A stretch of 64,000 nt of DNA from Chamaelirium japonicum (taxonomy: Eukaryota; Streptophyta; Magnoliopsida; Liliales; Melanthiaceae), in assembly GCA_947650365.1 (NCBI GenBank), contig CANTAL010000134.1, positions 310,001 to 374,000 on the forward strand, given 5' to 3'. The notes below the pieces were generated by a model. The model worked only from the letters and a program-made list of their open reading frames with translations, made no database searches and was not told the DNA's origin. The position numbers and the translations under genes were made by a program. Positions 24,733 through 39,158 of the stretch are shown here, piece by piece (the stretch's first letter is position 1; each line of letters begins with the position of its first letter).

Positions 24733-25622
24733 ATTAGAATGGATCGTACGAATGAATTAGAATGGATATATTCGTGCAAATGAATTAGAATGGATCGTAT
24801 GAATGAATTAGAATGGATCGTACGAATGAATTAGAATGGATATATTCGTGCAAATGAATTAGAATGGATCGTATGAATGTATTAGAATGGATCGTATGAG
24901 TGAATTAGAATGGATACATTCGTGCGAATGAATTAGAATGGATCGTACCAATGAGTAAGAATGGATCGTACGAGTGAAATAGAATGGATTGTGCGAATGA
25001 ATTAGAATGGATCGTACGAATGAATTAGAATGGATCGTGTGAACGAATTAGAATAGATTGTATGAATGAATTAGAATAGATCGTATGAATTAATTAGAAT
25101 GGATCGTACGAATGAATTAGAATGTATCGTACGAATGAATTTGAATGGATACATTTGTGCGAATGAATCTAAATGGATTGTATGAATGAATTACAATGGA
25201 TCGTACGAATGAATTAAAATGGATCGTACAAATGAATTAGAATAGCTCATACGAATGAATTAGAATGAATCGTATGAATGAATTAGAATGGTTACATTCG
25301 TGCGAATGAATTAGAATAGATCGTACGAATGAATTAGAATGGATCGTACGAATAAATTAGAATGGATCGTGGGAATGAATTAGAATGGATCGTACGAATG
25401 AATTAGAATGGATCCACCGAATGAGTTAGAATGGATCATAAGAATGAATTAGAATGGATTGTACGAATGAATTAGAATGGATTGTGCGAATGAATTAGAA
25501 TGGATCGTATGAATGAATAAGAATGGATCGCACGAATGAATTAGAATGGATCGTGCGAATGAATTAGCATGAATCGTACGAATGTATTAGAATGGATCGT
25601 ACGAATGAATTAGAATGAATCG
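24733..25622 (+). repeat. Satellite block, + orientation
   Basis: Second occurrence of the AGCTCATACG / GGATCCACCG variant string (25245 to 25422). Confidence 0.9.
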
Positions 25623-26729
25623 TACGATCCATTCTAATTCAATCGTCCGATCCATTCTAATTTATTCGCATGAATGTATCCATTCTAATTCATTCGTACA
25701 ATCCATTCTATTTCATTCGTACGATCCATTCTTAGTCATTCGTATGATCCATTCTAATTCATTCGTATGATACATTCTAATTCATTCGTATGATCCATTC
25801 TAATTCATTCGTACGATCCATTCTAATTCATTCGCACGATCTATTCTAATTCATTCATACGATCCATTCTAATTCATTCATACGATCCATTCTAATTCAT
25901 TCCTACAATCCATTCTAATTTATTCGCCCGATCCATTCTAATTCATTCATACGATCCATTCTATTCGAATGCATCATTCGATCCATTCGAATTCATTCGC
26001 ACGATCAATTCTAATTCATTCATACGATCCATTCTAATTCATTCATACAATGCATTCTAATTCTTTCGCACGATCCATTCTAATTCATTCATACGATCCA
26101 TTCTAATTCATTCGTACGATCCATTCTAATTCACTCATGCGATCCATTCTAATCCATTCGTACGATCCATTCTAATTCATTCGTTCGATCTATTCTAATT
26201 CATTCGCACGAATGTATCCATTCTAATTCATTCGTACGATCCATTCTAATTCATTCGTACGATCCATTCAAATTCATTTGTAAGATCCATTCTAATTCAT
26301 TCGTACGATCCATTCTAATTCATTCGTACGATCCATTCTAATTCATTCGCACGAATGTATCCATTCTAGTTCATTTGTACGATCCATTCTGATTCATTCG
26401 TACGATCCATTCTAATTCATTCATACGATCTATTCTAATTCATTCATACAATCCATTCCAATTCTTTCACACGATCCATTCTAATTCATTCGTACGATCC
26501 ATTCTAATTCATTCGTACGATCCATTCTAATTCCTTCGTACGATCTATTCTAATTCATTCGTACAATCTATTCTAATTCATTCGTACGATCTATTCTAAT
26601 TCATTCGTACGATCCATTCTAATTCATTCGTACGATCCATTCTAATTCCTTCGTACGATCCATTCTAATTCTAATTCTATTCTAATTCATTCATACAATC
26701 CATTCTAATTCATTCGCACGAATGTATCC
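25623..26729 (-). repeat. Satellite block, - orientation
   Basis: Opens at GAATCGTACGATCC, contains the degenerate mini-hairpin near 25968, and ends at the GC-rich island. Confidence 0.88.
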
Positions 26730-26810
26730 GCACCTCCACCACCTTCTCGCCCGGACGCCGGCCTAAGTCAGCCACCTGCCCCACTTCCCATTGTTCGCCA
26801 CAAGATTCAA
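26730..26810. other. 81-bp GC-rich non-satellite island, copy 1
   Basis: Unique-looking sequence from GCACCTCC to AGATTCAA, with no monomer motif. It sits exactly at a strand flip: '-' satellite on its left, '+' on its right. The copy at 49346 differs at three positions (A/G, T/C, A/G), all with A or T here and G or C there, as expected of transition decay in this copy. Origin unknown; it may be a fragment of a transposon or of captured DNA. Translation gives nothing recognisable. Confidence 0.85.
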
Positions 26811-27147
26811 ATGTATCGTATGAATGAATTAGAATGGATCGTACGAATGAATTAGAATGGATACATTCGTGCGAATGAATTAGAATGGATACATTCGTGC
26901 GAAAGAATTAGAATAGATCGTATGAATGAATTAGAATGGATCCTATGAATGAATTAGAATGGATCGTGCGAATGAATTAGAATGGATCGTATGAATGAAT
27001 TAGAATGGATCGTGCGAATGAATTAGAATTGATCGAACGAATGAATTAGAATCGATCGTGCTAATGAATTAGAATGGAACGTACGAATGAATTAGAATGG
27101 ATCGTGTGAAAGAATTAGAATAGATTGTATGAATGAATTAGAATAAA
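26811..27147 (+). repeat. Satellite block, + orientation
   Basis: Starts right after the island and ends at a reversed junction whose centre is AAATTC rather than GAATTC (27145..27150). Most of this block is absent from copy 2. Confidence 0.87.
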
Positions 27148-28236
27148 TTCGTACGATCCATTCGAATTCATTCGCATGATCCATTCTAATTCATTCATAC
27201 GATCCATTCTAATTCAATCGTACGATCCATTCTAATTCATTCGCACAAATGTATCCATTCTAATTCATTCGTATGATCCATTCTAATTCATTCGCACGAT
27301 CCATTTTAATTCATTCGTACGATCCATTCTAATTCATTAGCACGATCCATGCTAATTCATTCGTTCGATCAATTCTAATTCATTAGCACGATCCATTCTA
27401 ATTCATTCGTACGATCCATTCTAATTCATTCGCACAAATATATCCATTCTAATTCATTCGTACGATCCATTCTAATTCATTCGCACGATCCATTCTAATT
27501 CATTCGTATGATCCATTCTAATTCTTTCACACGATCCATTCTAATTCATTCGTACGATCCATTCTAATTCATTCGCACGATCCATTCAAATTCATTCGTA
27601 CGATCCATTCTAATTCATTCATACGATCCATTCTAATTCATTCATACGATCCATTCTAATTCATTCGCACAAATGTATCCATTCTAATTCATTCGTACGA
27701 TCCATTCTAATTCATTCGCACGATCCATTCTAATTCATTCGTACGATCCATTCTAATTCATTCGCACGATCTGTTCTTATTCATTCGCACAATCCATTCT
27801 AATTCATTCGCACGAATGTATCCATTCTAATTCATTCGTACGATCTATTCTAATTCATTCGTACGATCCATTCTAATTCATTCGTACGATCCATTCTAAT
27901 TCATTCGTACGATCCATTCTAATTCATTCATACAATCCATTCTAATTCATTCGTACGATCCATTCTAATTCACTCATACCATCCATTCTAATACATTCAT
28001 ACGATCCATTCTAATTCATTTGCACGAATATATCCATTCTAATTCATTCGTACGAACCATTCTAATTCCTTCGTACGATCCATTCTAATTCATTCGTACG
28101 ATCTATTCTAATTCATTCGTACGATCTATTCTAATTCAATCGTACGATCCATTCTAATTCCTTCGTACGATCCATTCAAATTCATTCGTACGATCCATTC
28201 TAATTCATTCGTACAATCTATCCTAATTCATTCGTA
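27148..28236 (-). repeat. Satellite block, - orientation
   Basis: Part of the stretch of about 2.8 kb missing from copy 2. Resembles the 1248..4588 region in marker content (TCTGTTCTTATTC at about 27767 and 3779). Confidence 0.86.
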
Positions 28237-30094
28237 CGAATGGATACATTCGTGTGAATGAATTAGAATGGATCGTACGAATGAGTAAGAATGGATCGTA
28301 CGAATGAAATAGAATGGATTGCACGAATGAATTAGAATGGATCGTACGAATGAATTAGAATGGATCGTGTGAAAGAATTAGAATGGATTGTATGAATGAA
28401 TTAGAATGGATCGTACGAATGAATTAGAATGGATCGTACAAAGGAATTAGAATGGATCATACGAATGAATTAGAATGGATCGTACGAATGAATTAAAATA
28501 GATCGTACGAATGAATTAGAATGGATCGTACGAAGTAATTAGAATGGATCGTACGAATGAATTAGAATGGATATATTCGTGCAAATGAATTAGAATGGAT
28601 CGTATGAATGTATTAGAATGGATCGTATGAGTGAATTAGAATGGATCGTACGATTGAATTAGAATGGATCGTATGAATGAATTAGAATGGATACATTCGT
28701 GTGAATGAATTAGAATGGATCGTATGAATGAATTAGAATAGATTTTTTGAATGAATTAGAACTGATCGTACGAATCAATTAGAATGGATACATTCGTGCG
28801 AATGAATTAAAATGGATTGTATGAATGAATTAGAATGGATCGTACGAATGAATTAGAATGGATCGTATGAGTGAATTAGAATGGATACGAAGGAATTAGA
28901 ATGGATCGTACGAAGGAATTAGAATGGATCATACGAATGAAATAGAATGGATCGTACGAAGGAATTAGAATGGATCGTATGAAGGAATTAGAATAGATCG
29001 TACGAAGGAATTAGAATGGATCGTACGAATGAATTAGAATGGTTATATTCGTGCAAATGAATTAGAATGGATCGTATGAATGAATTAGAATGGATCGTAT
29101 GAGTGAATTAGAACGGATAGTACGAATGAAGTAGAATGGATCGTATGAATGAATTAGAATGGATACACTCGTGCGAATGAATTAGAATGGATCGTATGAA
29201 TGAATTAGAATAGATTGTGCGAATGAATTAGAATGGATCGTACGAATGAATTAGAATGGATACATTCGTGCGAATAAATTAGAATGGATTGTATGAATGA
29301 ATTAGAAAGGATCGTACGAATGAATTAGAATTGATCGTACGAATGAATTAGAATAGATTGTGCGAATGAATTAGAATGGATCGGACGAATGAATTAGAAT
29401 GGGTCGTACGAAGGAATTAGAATGGATCGTACGAATGAATTAGAATGGATCGTATGAATGAATTAGAATGGATCGTACGAAGGAATTAGAATGGATCGTA
29501 CGAATGAATTAGAATGGATCGTGCAAATGAATTAGAATGGATCGTACGAATGAATTAGAATAGATCGTACGAATGAATTAGAATGGATATATTCGTGCAA
29601 ATGAATTAGAATGGATCGTATGAATGTATTAGAATGGATCGTAGGAGTGAATTAGAATAGATCGTACGAATGAATTAGAATGGATCTTACGAATGAATTA
29701 GAATGGATCGTATGAATGAATTAGAATGGATCGTACGAATGAATTAGAATGGATACATTCGTGCGAATAAATTAGAATGGATCGGACGAATGAATTAGAA
29801 TGGATCGTACGAATGAATTAGAATGGATCATACGAATGAATTAGAATGGATCGTACGAATAAATTAGAATGGATACATTCGTCCGAATGAATTAGAATGG
29901 ATCATACGAATGAGTAAGAATGGATCGTACGAATGAAATAGAATAGATTGTACGAATGAATTAGAATGGATCCTACGAATGAATTAGAATGGATTGTGTG
30001 AAAGAATTAGAATGGATTGTATGAATGAATTAGAATGGATCGTATGAATGAATTAGAATGGATCGTGCGAATGAATTCGAATGGATCGTACGAA
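28237..30094 (+). repeat. Satellite block, + orientation
   Basis: Contains a run of CGAAGGAATTAG monomers near 28890..29010 and GAACGGATAGTACG near 29110. Ends in the GAATTC junction (30092..30097). Confidence 0.88.
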
Positions 30095-32287
30095 TTCATT
30101 CTAATTCATTCATACAATCCATTCTAATTCTTTCACACGATCCATTCTAATTCATTCGTACGTTCTATTCTAATTCATTAGCACGATCCATGCTAATTCA
30201 TTCGTTCGATCAATTCTAATTCATTAGCATGATCCATTCTAATTCATTCGTACGATCCATTCTAATTCATTCGCACGATCGATTCTAATTCATTCATAGG
30301 ATCCATTCTAATTCATTCATACAATCTATTCTAATTCTTTCGCACGAATGTATGCACTCTAATTCATTCGCACGAATGTATCCATTCTAATTCATTCGTA
30401 CAATCCATTCTAATTCATTCGTACGATCCATTCTAATTCATTCGTATGATCCATTCTAATTCATTCATACGATCTATTCTAATTCATTCATACAATCCAT
30501 TCTAATTCTTTCACACGATCCATTCTAATTCATTCGTACGATCCATTCTAATTCATTCGCACAATCCATTCTATTTCATTCGTACGATCCATTCTTACTC
30601 ATTGGTACGATCCATTCTAATTCATTCGCACGAATGTATCCAATCTAATTCATTCGTACGAATCCATTCTAATTCATTCGTACAATCCATTCTATTTCAT
30701 TCGTACGATCCATTCTTACTCATTCGTATGATCCATTCTAATTCATTCGCACGAATGTATCCATTCTAAATCATTCGTACGATCCATTCTAATTCATTCG
30801 TACGATCCATTCTAAATCATTCGTACAATCCATTCTATTTCATTCGTACGATCAATTCTAATTCATTAGCACGATCCATTCTAATTCATTCGTACGATCC
30901 ATTCAAATTCATTCGCACGATCCATTCTAATTCATTCGTACAATCCATTCTATTTCATTCGTACGATCCATTCTTACTCATTCGTATGATCCATTCTAAT
31001 TCATTCGCACGAATGTATCCATTCTAATCCATTCGTACGATCCATTCTAATCCATTCGTACGATCCATTCTAATTCATTCGCATGAATGTAACCATTCTA
31101 ATTCATTTATTTGATCCATTCTAAATCATTCGTACGATCCATTCTAATTCATTCGTCCGATCCATTCTAATTCATTCGCACGAATCTATCCATTCTAAAC
31201 CATTCATACGATCCATTCTAATTTATTCGTACGATCTATTCTAATTCATTCGTAAGATCCATTCTAATTCATTCGTACGATCCATTCTAATTCATTCGTA
31301 CGATCCATTCTAATTCATTCGTAAGATCCATTCTAATTCATTCGTACGATCCATTCTAATTCAATTGTACGATCCATTCTAATTCATTCGCACGAATGTA
31401 TCCATTCTAGTTCATTCGTACGATCCATTCTAATTCATTCGTACGATCCATTCTAATTCATTCGCACGATCCATTCTAATTCATTCGTACGATCCATTCT
31501 AATTCATTCATACGATTCATTCTAATTCATTCGTACGATCCATTCTAATTCATTCGCACAAATGTATCCATTCTAATTCATTCGTACGATCCATTCTAAT
31601 TCATTCGCACGATCCATTCTAACTCATTCGTACGATCCATTCTAATTCTTTCACACGATCCATTCTAATTCATTCGTACGATCCATTCTAATTCATTCGC
31701 ATGATCCATTCTAATTCATTCGTACGATCCATTCTAATTCATTCATACGATCCATTCTAATACATTCATACGATCCATTCTAATTCATTTGCACGAATAT
31801 ATCCATTCTAATTCATTCGTACGATCCATTCTAATTCATTCGTACGATCTATTCTAATTCATTCGTACGATCCATTCTAATTCATTCGTACGATCCATTC
31901 TAATTCCTTCGTACGATCCATTCTAATTCATTTGTACGATCCATTCTAATTCATTCATACAATCCATTCTAATTCTTTCACACGATCCATTCTAATTCAT
32001 TCGTACGATCCATTCTAATTCATTCGTGCAATCCATTCTAATTCATTCATACAATCCATTCTAATTCATTCGTACGATCCATTCTAATTCACTCATACGA
32101 TCCATTCTAATACATTCATACGATCCATTCTAATTCATTTGCACGAATATATCCATTCTAATTCATTTGTACGATCCATTCTAATTCCTTCGTAAGATCC
32201 ATTCTAATTCATTCGTACGATCTATTCTAATTTATTCGTACGATCCATTCTAATTCCTTCGTACGATCCATTCTAATTCATTCGTAC
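30095..32287 (-). repeat. Satellite block, - orientation
   Basis: Carries the rare TATGCACTCT monomer at 30351, matched at 50166. Pairs with 49910..52102. Confidence 0.9.
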
Positions 32288-33416
32288 GAATGAACTAGAA
32301 TAGATTGTACGAAGGAATTAGAATGGATCGTACGAATGAATTAGAATGGATCGTACGAATGAATTAGATTAGATCGTACGAATGAATTAGAATGGATCGT
32401 ACGAAGGAATTAGAATGGATCATACAAATGAATTAGAATGGATATATTCGTGCAAATGAATTAGAATGGATCGTATGAATGTATTAGAATGGATCGTATG
32501 AGTGAATTAGAATGGATCGTACGAATGAATTAGAATGTATCGTATGAATGAATTAGAATGGATACATTCGTGTGAATGAATTAGAATGGATCGTATGAAT
32601 GAATTAGAATAGATTTTGTGAATGAATTAGAACTAATCGTACGAATGAATTAGAACGGATCCATTCGTGCGAATGAATTAAAATGGATTGTATGAATGAA
32701 TTAGAATGGATCGTACGAATGAATTAGAATGGATCGTATGAGTGAATTAGAATGGATACGAAGGAATTAAAATGGATCGTACGAAGGAATTAGAATGGAT
32801 CATACGAATGAAATAGAATGGATCGTACGAAGGAATTAGAATGGATCGTACGAAGGAATTAGAATGGATCGTACGAAGGAATTAGAATGGATATATTCGT
32901 GCAAATGAATTTGAATGGATCGTATGAATAAATTAGAATGGATCGTATGAGTGAATTAGAAGGGATAGTACGAATGAAGTAGAATGGATCGTATGAATGA
33001 ATTAGAATGGATACATTCATGTCAATGAATTAGAATGGATCGTATGAATGAATTAGAATACATTGTGCGAATGAATTAGAATGGATCGTACGAATGAATT
33101 AGAATGGATACATTCGTGTGAATAAATTAGAATGGATTGTATGAATGAATTAGAATGGATCGTACGAATGAATTAGAATGGATCGTACGAATGAATTAGA
33201 ATAGATTGCGCGAATGAATTAGAATGGATCGTACGAATGAATTAGAATGGATCGTACGAAGGAATTAGAATGGATCGTACGAATGAATTAGAATGGATCG
33301 TATGAAGGAATTAGAATGGATCGTACGAATGAATTAGAATGGATCGTACGATTGAATTAGAATGGATCATACGAATGAGTAAGAATGGATCGTATGAATG
33401 AATTAGATTGGATCGT
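32288..33416 (+). repeat. Satellite block, + orientation
   Basis: Diverged repeat of the 28237 block (CGAAGGAATTAG run, GAAGGGATAGTACG near 32957). Pairs with 52103..53231. Confidence 0.88.
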
Positions 33417-33420
33417 ACGA

Positions 33421-33467
33421 TCCATTCTAATTCATTAGCATGGATCGTGCTAATGAATTAGAATGGA
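33421..33467. repeat. Hairpin junction, 20-bp arms, copy 2
   Basis: Arms 33421..33440 and 33448..33467, loop TGGATCG, same arms and same AATATACG flank as at 12844. Here it stands inside '+' satellite, preceded by GGATCGTACGATCC. Confidence 0.9.
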
Positions 33468-34124
33468 ATATACGAATAAATTAGAATGGATCGTAGAATG
33501 AATCGTACGAATGAATTAGAATGGATCGTACGAATGAATTAGAATAGATCATATGAATGAATTAGAATGGATCGTGCAAATGAATTAGAATGGATACATT
33601 CGTGCGAATGAATTAGAATAGATCGTGCGAATGAATTAGAATGGATCGTACGGATGAATTAGAATGGATATATTTGAACGAATAAATTAGAATGGATCAT
33701 ACGAATGAATTAGAATGGATCGTACGAATGAATTAGAATGGATAGTGCGAATGAATTAGAATCGATAGTACGAATGAATTAGAATGGATCGTACGAATGA
33801 ATTAGAATGGATCATACGAATGAGTAATAATGGATCGTACGAATGAATTAGAATGGATCGTACGAATGAATTAGAATGGATCGTACGAATAAATTAGAAT
33901 GGATACATTCGTCCGAATGAATTAGAATGGATCATACGAATGAGTAAGAATGGATCGTACGAATGAAATAGAATAGATTGTACGAATGAATTAGAATGGA
34001 TCCTACAAATGAATTAGAATGGATCGTGTGAAAGAATTAGAATGGATTGTATGAATGAATTAGAATGGATCGTATGAATGAATTAGAATGGATCATGCGA
34101 ATGAATTCGAATGGATCGTACGAA
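33448..34124 (+). repeat. Satellite block, + orientation
   Basis: Follows the hairpin at 33421. Carries three more monomers than its partner 53263..53870 (69 bases around 33800..33870). Ends at GAATTC 34122. Confidence 0.88.
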
Positions 34125-34532
34125 TTCATTCTAATTCATTCATACAATCTATTCTAATTCTTTCACACGATCCATTCTAATTCATTCGTACGTTCCATTC
34201 TAATTCATTAGCACGATCCACGCTAATTCATTCGTTCGATCAATTCTAATTCATTAGCACGATCTATTCTAATTCATTCGTACGATCCATTCTAATTCAT
34301 TCGCACGATCTATTCTAATTCATTCATATGATCCATTCTAATTCATTCATACGATCTATTCTAATTCTTTCGCACGAATGTATCCATTTTAATTCATTCG
34401 CACGAATGTATCCATTCTAATTCATTCGTACGATCCATTCTAATTCATTCGTACGATCCATTCTAATTCATTCGCACAATCCATTCTATTTCATTCGTAC
34501 GATCCATTCTTACTCATTCGTATGATCCATTA
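34125..34532 (-). repeat. Satellite block, - orientation
   Basis: Module-type start (CGTACGTTCC at about 34196) about 4040 bases after the same module at 30156. Ends at CCATTATGG. Confidence 0.88.
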
Positions 34533-36215
34533 TGGATACATTCGTGCGAATGAATTAGAATGGATCATACGAATGAGTAAGAATGGATCGTACGAATGAA
34601 ATAGAATGGATTGTGCGAATGAATTAGAATGGATCGTACGAATGAATTAGAATGGATCGTGTGAAAGAATTAGAATGGATTATATGAATGAATTAGAATA
34701 GATCGTATGAATGAATTAGAATGGATCGTACGAATGAATTAGAATGGATCGTACGAATGAATTAGAATGGATACATTCGTGCGAATGAATTAGAATGGAT
34801 ATATTCGTGCGAAAGAATTAGAATAGATCGTATGAATGAATTAGAATGGATCCTATGAATGAATTAGAATGGATCGTGCGAATGAATTAGAATGGATCGT
34901 ACGAATGAATTAGAATGGATCATGCCAATGAATTAGAATTGATCGAACGAATGAATTAGATTGGATACATTCGTGCGAATGAATTAGAATGGATCGGACG
35001 AATGAATTAGAATGGATCGTACGAATGAGTAAGAGTGGATCATACGAATGAAATAGAATAGATCATACGAATGAATTAGAATGGATCGTACGAAGGAACT
35101 AGAATGGATCGTACGAATGTATTAGAATGGATCGTATGAGTGAATTAGAATGGATCGTACGAATGAATTAGAATGGATCGTATGAATGAATTAGAATGGA
35201 TACATTCGTGTGAATGAAATAGAATGGATCGTATGAATCAATTAGAATAGATTTTGTGAATGAATTAGAACTGATCGTACGAATGAATTAGAATGGATAC
35301 ATTCGTGCGAATGAATTAGAATGGATTGTATGAATGAATTAGAATGGATCCTATGAATGAATTAGAATGGATCGTACTAATGAATTAGAATGGATCGTAC
35401 GAATGAACTAGAATGGATACATTTGTGCGAATGAATTAGAATGGATCGTACGAATGAATTAGAATGGATCTTACGAATGAATTAGAATAGATCGTACGAA
35501 TGAATTAGAATGGATACATTCGTGCGAATGAATTAGAATGGATCGGACGAATGAATTAGAATGGATCGTACGAATGAATTAGAATGGATAAAATGAATGA
35601 ATTAGAATGGTTACATTCATGCGAATGAATTGGAATAGATCGTACGAATGGATTAGAATGGATACATTCGAGCGAATGAATTAGAATGGATCGTACGAAT
35701 GAATTAGAATGGATCGTATGAATGGATTAGAATGGATCCTACGAATGGATTAGAATGGATACCTTTGTGCATATGAATTAGAATGGATCGTACGAATGAA
35801 TTAGAATGGATCATATTAATGAATTAGAATGGATCATACGAATGAATTAGAATGGATACATTCGTGCGAATGAATTAGAATGGATCGTGCGAATCAATTA
35901 GACTGGATCGTGCGAATAAATAAGAATAGATCATAGGAATGAATTAGAATGGATCGTACGAATTAATTAGAATGGATCGTACGAATAAATTAGATTAGAT
36001 CAGACGAATAAATTAGAATGGATCGTACGAATGAATTAGAATGGATCGTACGAATGAAATAGAATAGATTGTACGAATGAATTAGAATGGATCCTACGAA
36101 TGAATTAGAATGGATCGTGTGAAAGAATTAGAATGGATTGTATGAATGAATTAGAATGGATCGTATGAATGAATTAGAATGGATCGTGCGAATAAATTCG
36201 AATGGATCGTACGAA
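34533..36215 (+). repeat. Satellite block, + orientation
   Basis: Homology with copy 2 ends inside this block near 35185. Beyond it lies a forward copy of the CCTTTGTGCATATG marker (35762). Ends at GAATTC 36213. Confidence 0.88.
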
Positions 36216-37512
36216 TTCATTCTAATTCATTCATACAATCCATTCTAATTCTTTCACACGATCCATTCTAATTCATTCGTACGTTCCATTCTAATTCATT
36301 AGCACGATCCATGCAAATTCATTCGTTCGATCAATTCTAATTCATTAGCACGATCTATTCTAATTCATTCATACGATCCATTCTAATTCATTCGCACGAT
36401 CTATTCTAATTCATTCATAGGATCCATTCTAATTCATTCATACGATCTATTCTAATTCTTTCGCACGAATGTATCCATTCTAATTCATTCGTATGATCCA
36501 TTCTAATTCATTCGTATGATCTATTCTAATTCATTCATACGATCTATTCTAATTCATTCATACAATCCATTCTAATTCTTTCACACGATCCATTCTAATT
36601 CATTCGTACGATCCATTCTAATTCATTCGTACAATCCATTCTATTTCATTCGTATGATCCATTCTTACTCATTGGTACGATCCATTCTAATTCATTCGCA
36701 CGAATGTATCCATTCTAATTCATTCGTACGAATCCATACTAATTCATTCGTACAATCCATTCTATTTCATTCGTACGATCCATTCTTACTCATTCGTATG
36801 ATCCATTCTAATTCATTCGCACGAATGTATCCATTCTAAATTATTCGTACGATCCATTCTAATTCATTCGTACGATCCATTCTAAATCATTCGTACAATC
36901 CATTCTATTTCATTCGTACGATCAATTGTAATTCATTAGCACGATCCATTCGAATTCATTCGTACGATCCATTCAAATTCATTCGCACGATCCATTCTAA
37001 TTCATTCGTACAATCCATTATATTTCATTCGTACGATCCATTCTTACTCATTCGTATGATCCATTCTAATTCATTCGCACGAATGTATCCATTCTAATCC
37101 ATTTGTACGATCCATTCTAATCCATTCGTACGATCCATTCTAATTCATTCGCATGAATGTAACCATTCTAATTCATTCATTTGAACCATTCTAATTCATT
37201 CGTACGATCCATTCTAATTCATTCGCCCGATCCATTCTAATTCATTCACACGAATGTATCCATTCTAAACCATTCATACGATCCATTCTAATTTATTCGT
37301 ACGATCCATTCTAATTCATTCGTAAGATCCATTCTAATTCATTCGTACGATCCATTCTAATTCATTCGTACGATCCATTCTAATTCATTCTCACGAATGT
37401 ATCCATTCTAGTTCATTCGTACGATCCATTCTAATTCATTCGTACGATCCATTCTAATTCATTCGCACGATCCATTCTAATTCATTCGTACGATCCATTC
37501 TAATTCATTCGT
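36216..37512 (-). repeat. Satellite block, - orientation
   Basis: Near copy of 30095..31500, offset about 6121. The 61-codon open frame at 36654 results from TAATTC changes and is not a gene. Confidence 0.87.
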
Positions 37513-37906
37513 ACGAATGAATTAGAATGGATACATTCGTGCGAATGAATTAGAATGGATCGTACCAATGAGTAAGAATGGATCGTACGAATGAAATAGA
37601 ATGGATTGTGCGAATGAATTAGAATGGATCGTACGAATGAATTAGAATGGATCGTGTGAAAGAATTAGAATGGATTGTATGAATGAATTAGAATAGATCG
37701 TATGAATGAATTAGAATAGATCGTATGAGTGAATTAGAATGGATACGAAGGAATTAGAATGGATCGTACGAAGGAATTAGAATGGATCATACGAATGAAA
37801 TAGAATGGATCGTACGAAGGAATTAGAATGGATCGTACGAATGAATTAGAATGGATATATTCGTGCAAATGAATTAGAATGGATCGTATGAATGAATTAG
37901 AATGGA
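37513..37906 (+). repeat. Satellite block, + orientation
   Basis: Opens at CATTCGTACGAATG; has another CGAAGGAATTAG run near 37745..37825. Confidence 0.87.
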
Positions 37907-38950
37907 TCATTCGTATGATCCATTCTAACTCATTCGGTGGATCCATTCTAATTCATTCGTACGATCCATTCTAATTCATTCCCACGATCCATTCTAATTT
38001 ATTCGTACGATCTATTCTAATTCATTCGTACGATCTATTCTAATCCATTCGCACGATCAATTCTAATTCATTCATACGATCCATATTATTCGAATGGATC
38101 ATGCGATCCATTCGAATTCATTCGCACGATCCATTCTAATTCATTCATACGATCCATTCTAATTCATTCATACAATGCATTCTAATTCTTTCACACAATC
38201 CATTCTAATTCATTCGTACGATCCATTCTAATTCATTAATATGATCCATTCTAATTCATTCGTACGATCCATTCTAATTCATATGCATAAAGGTATCCAA
38301 TCTAATCCATTCGTAGGATCCATTCTAATCCATTCGTACGATCCATTCTAATTCATTCGTACGATCCATTCTAATTCATTCGCTCAAATGTATCCATTCT
38401 AATCCATTCGTACGATCCATTCTAATCCATTCGTACGATCCATTCTAATTCATTCGCATGAATGTAACCATTCTAATTCATTCATTTGATCCATTCTAAT
38501 TCATTCGTACGATCCATTCTAATTCATTCGCACGATCCATTCTAATTCATTCATAGGATCCATTCTAATTCATTCGTACAATCCATTCTAATTCTTTCAC
38601 ACGATCCATTCTAATTCATTCGTACGATCCATTCTAATTCATTCATACAATCCATTCTAATTCATTCGTATGATCCATTCTAATTCACTCATATGATCCA
38701 TTCTAATACATTCATACGATCCATTCTAATTCATTTGCACGAATATATCCATTCTAATTCATTCGTACGATCCATTCTAATTCCTTCGTACGATCCATTC
38801 TAATTCATTCGTACTATCTATTCTAATTCATTCGTACGATCTATTATAATTCATTCGTACGATCCATTCTAATTCCTTCGTACGATCGATTCTAATTCAT
38901 TCGTACGATCAATTCTAATTCATTCGTACAATCTATTCTAATTCATTTGT
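37907..38950 (-). repeat. Satellite block, - orientation
   Basis: First about 170 bases match 10970..11130 (CATTCGGTGGATCC). From 38091 the second 22.6 kb copy begins. Confidence 0.88.
38091..38114. repeat. Mini-inversion hairpin, third copy
   Basis: Identical arms and ATGC loop; marks the start of copy 2 of the 22.6 kb segment. The preceding bases differ (ATATTATT here, TTCTATT elsewhere), which suggests the duplication breakpoint is close by. Confidence 0.88.
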
Positions 38951-39158
38951 ACGAATGGATACATTCATGTGAATGAATTAGAATGGATCGTACGAATGAG
39001 TAAGAATGGATCGTATGAATGAAATAGAATAGATTGTACGAATGAATTAGAATGGATCATACGAATGAATTAGAATGGATCATATTAATGAATTAGAATG
39101 GATCGTACGAATGAATTAGAATGGATACATTCGTGCGAATGAATTAGAATGGATCGTG
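38951..39158 (+). repeat. Satellite block, + orientation
   Basis: Partner of 16307..16511, ending at the same GTGCAC flip. Confidence 0.88.

Larger units (their letters stand above)
15467..38090. repeat. 22.6 kb higher-order segment, copy 1
   Basis: Rare markers pair this segment with copy 2: the CGAATGGATC hairpin 15467/38091, the GCACGAAAGAATT flip 19431/42174, GTACGTAC 20371/43109, the CCATTATGG flip 22473/45049, the AGCTCATACG variant 25245/47970 and the GC-rich island 26725/49341. Offsets range from 22576 to 22743 because of small indels. The order and strand of the blocks match, so the internal inversions predate the duplication. Sampled stretches differ by about 3% by eye. Confidence 0.85.
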
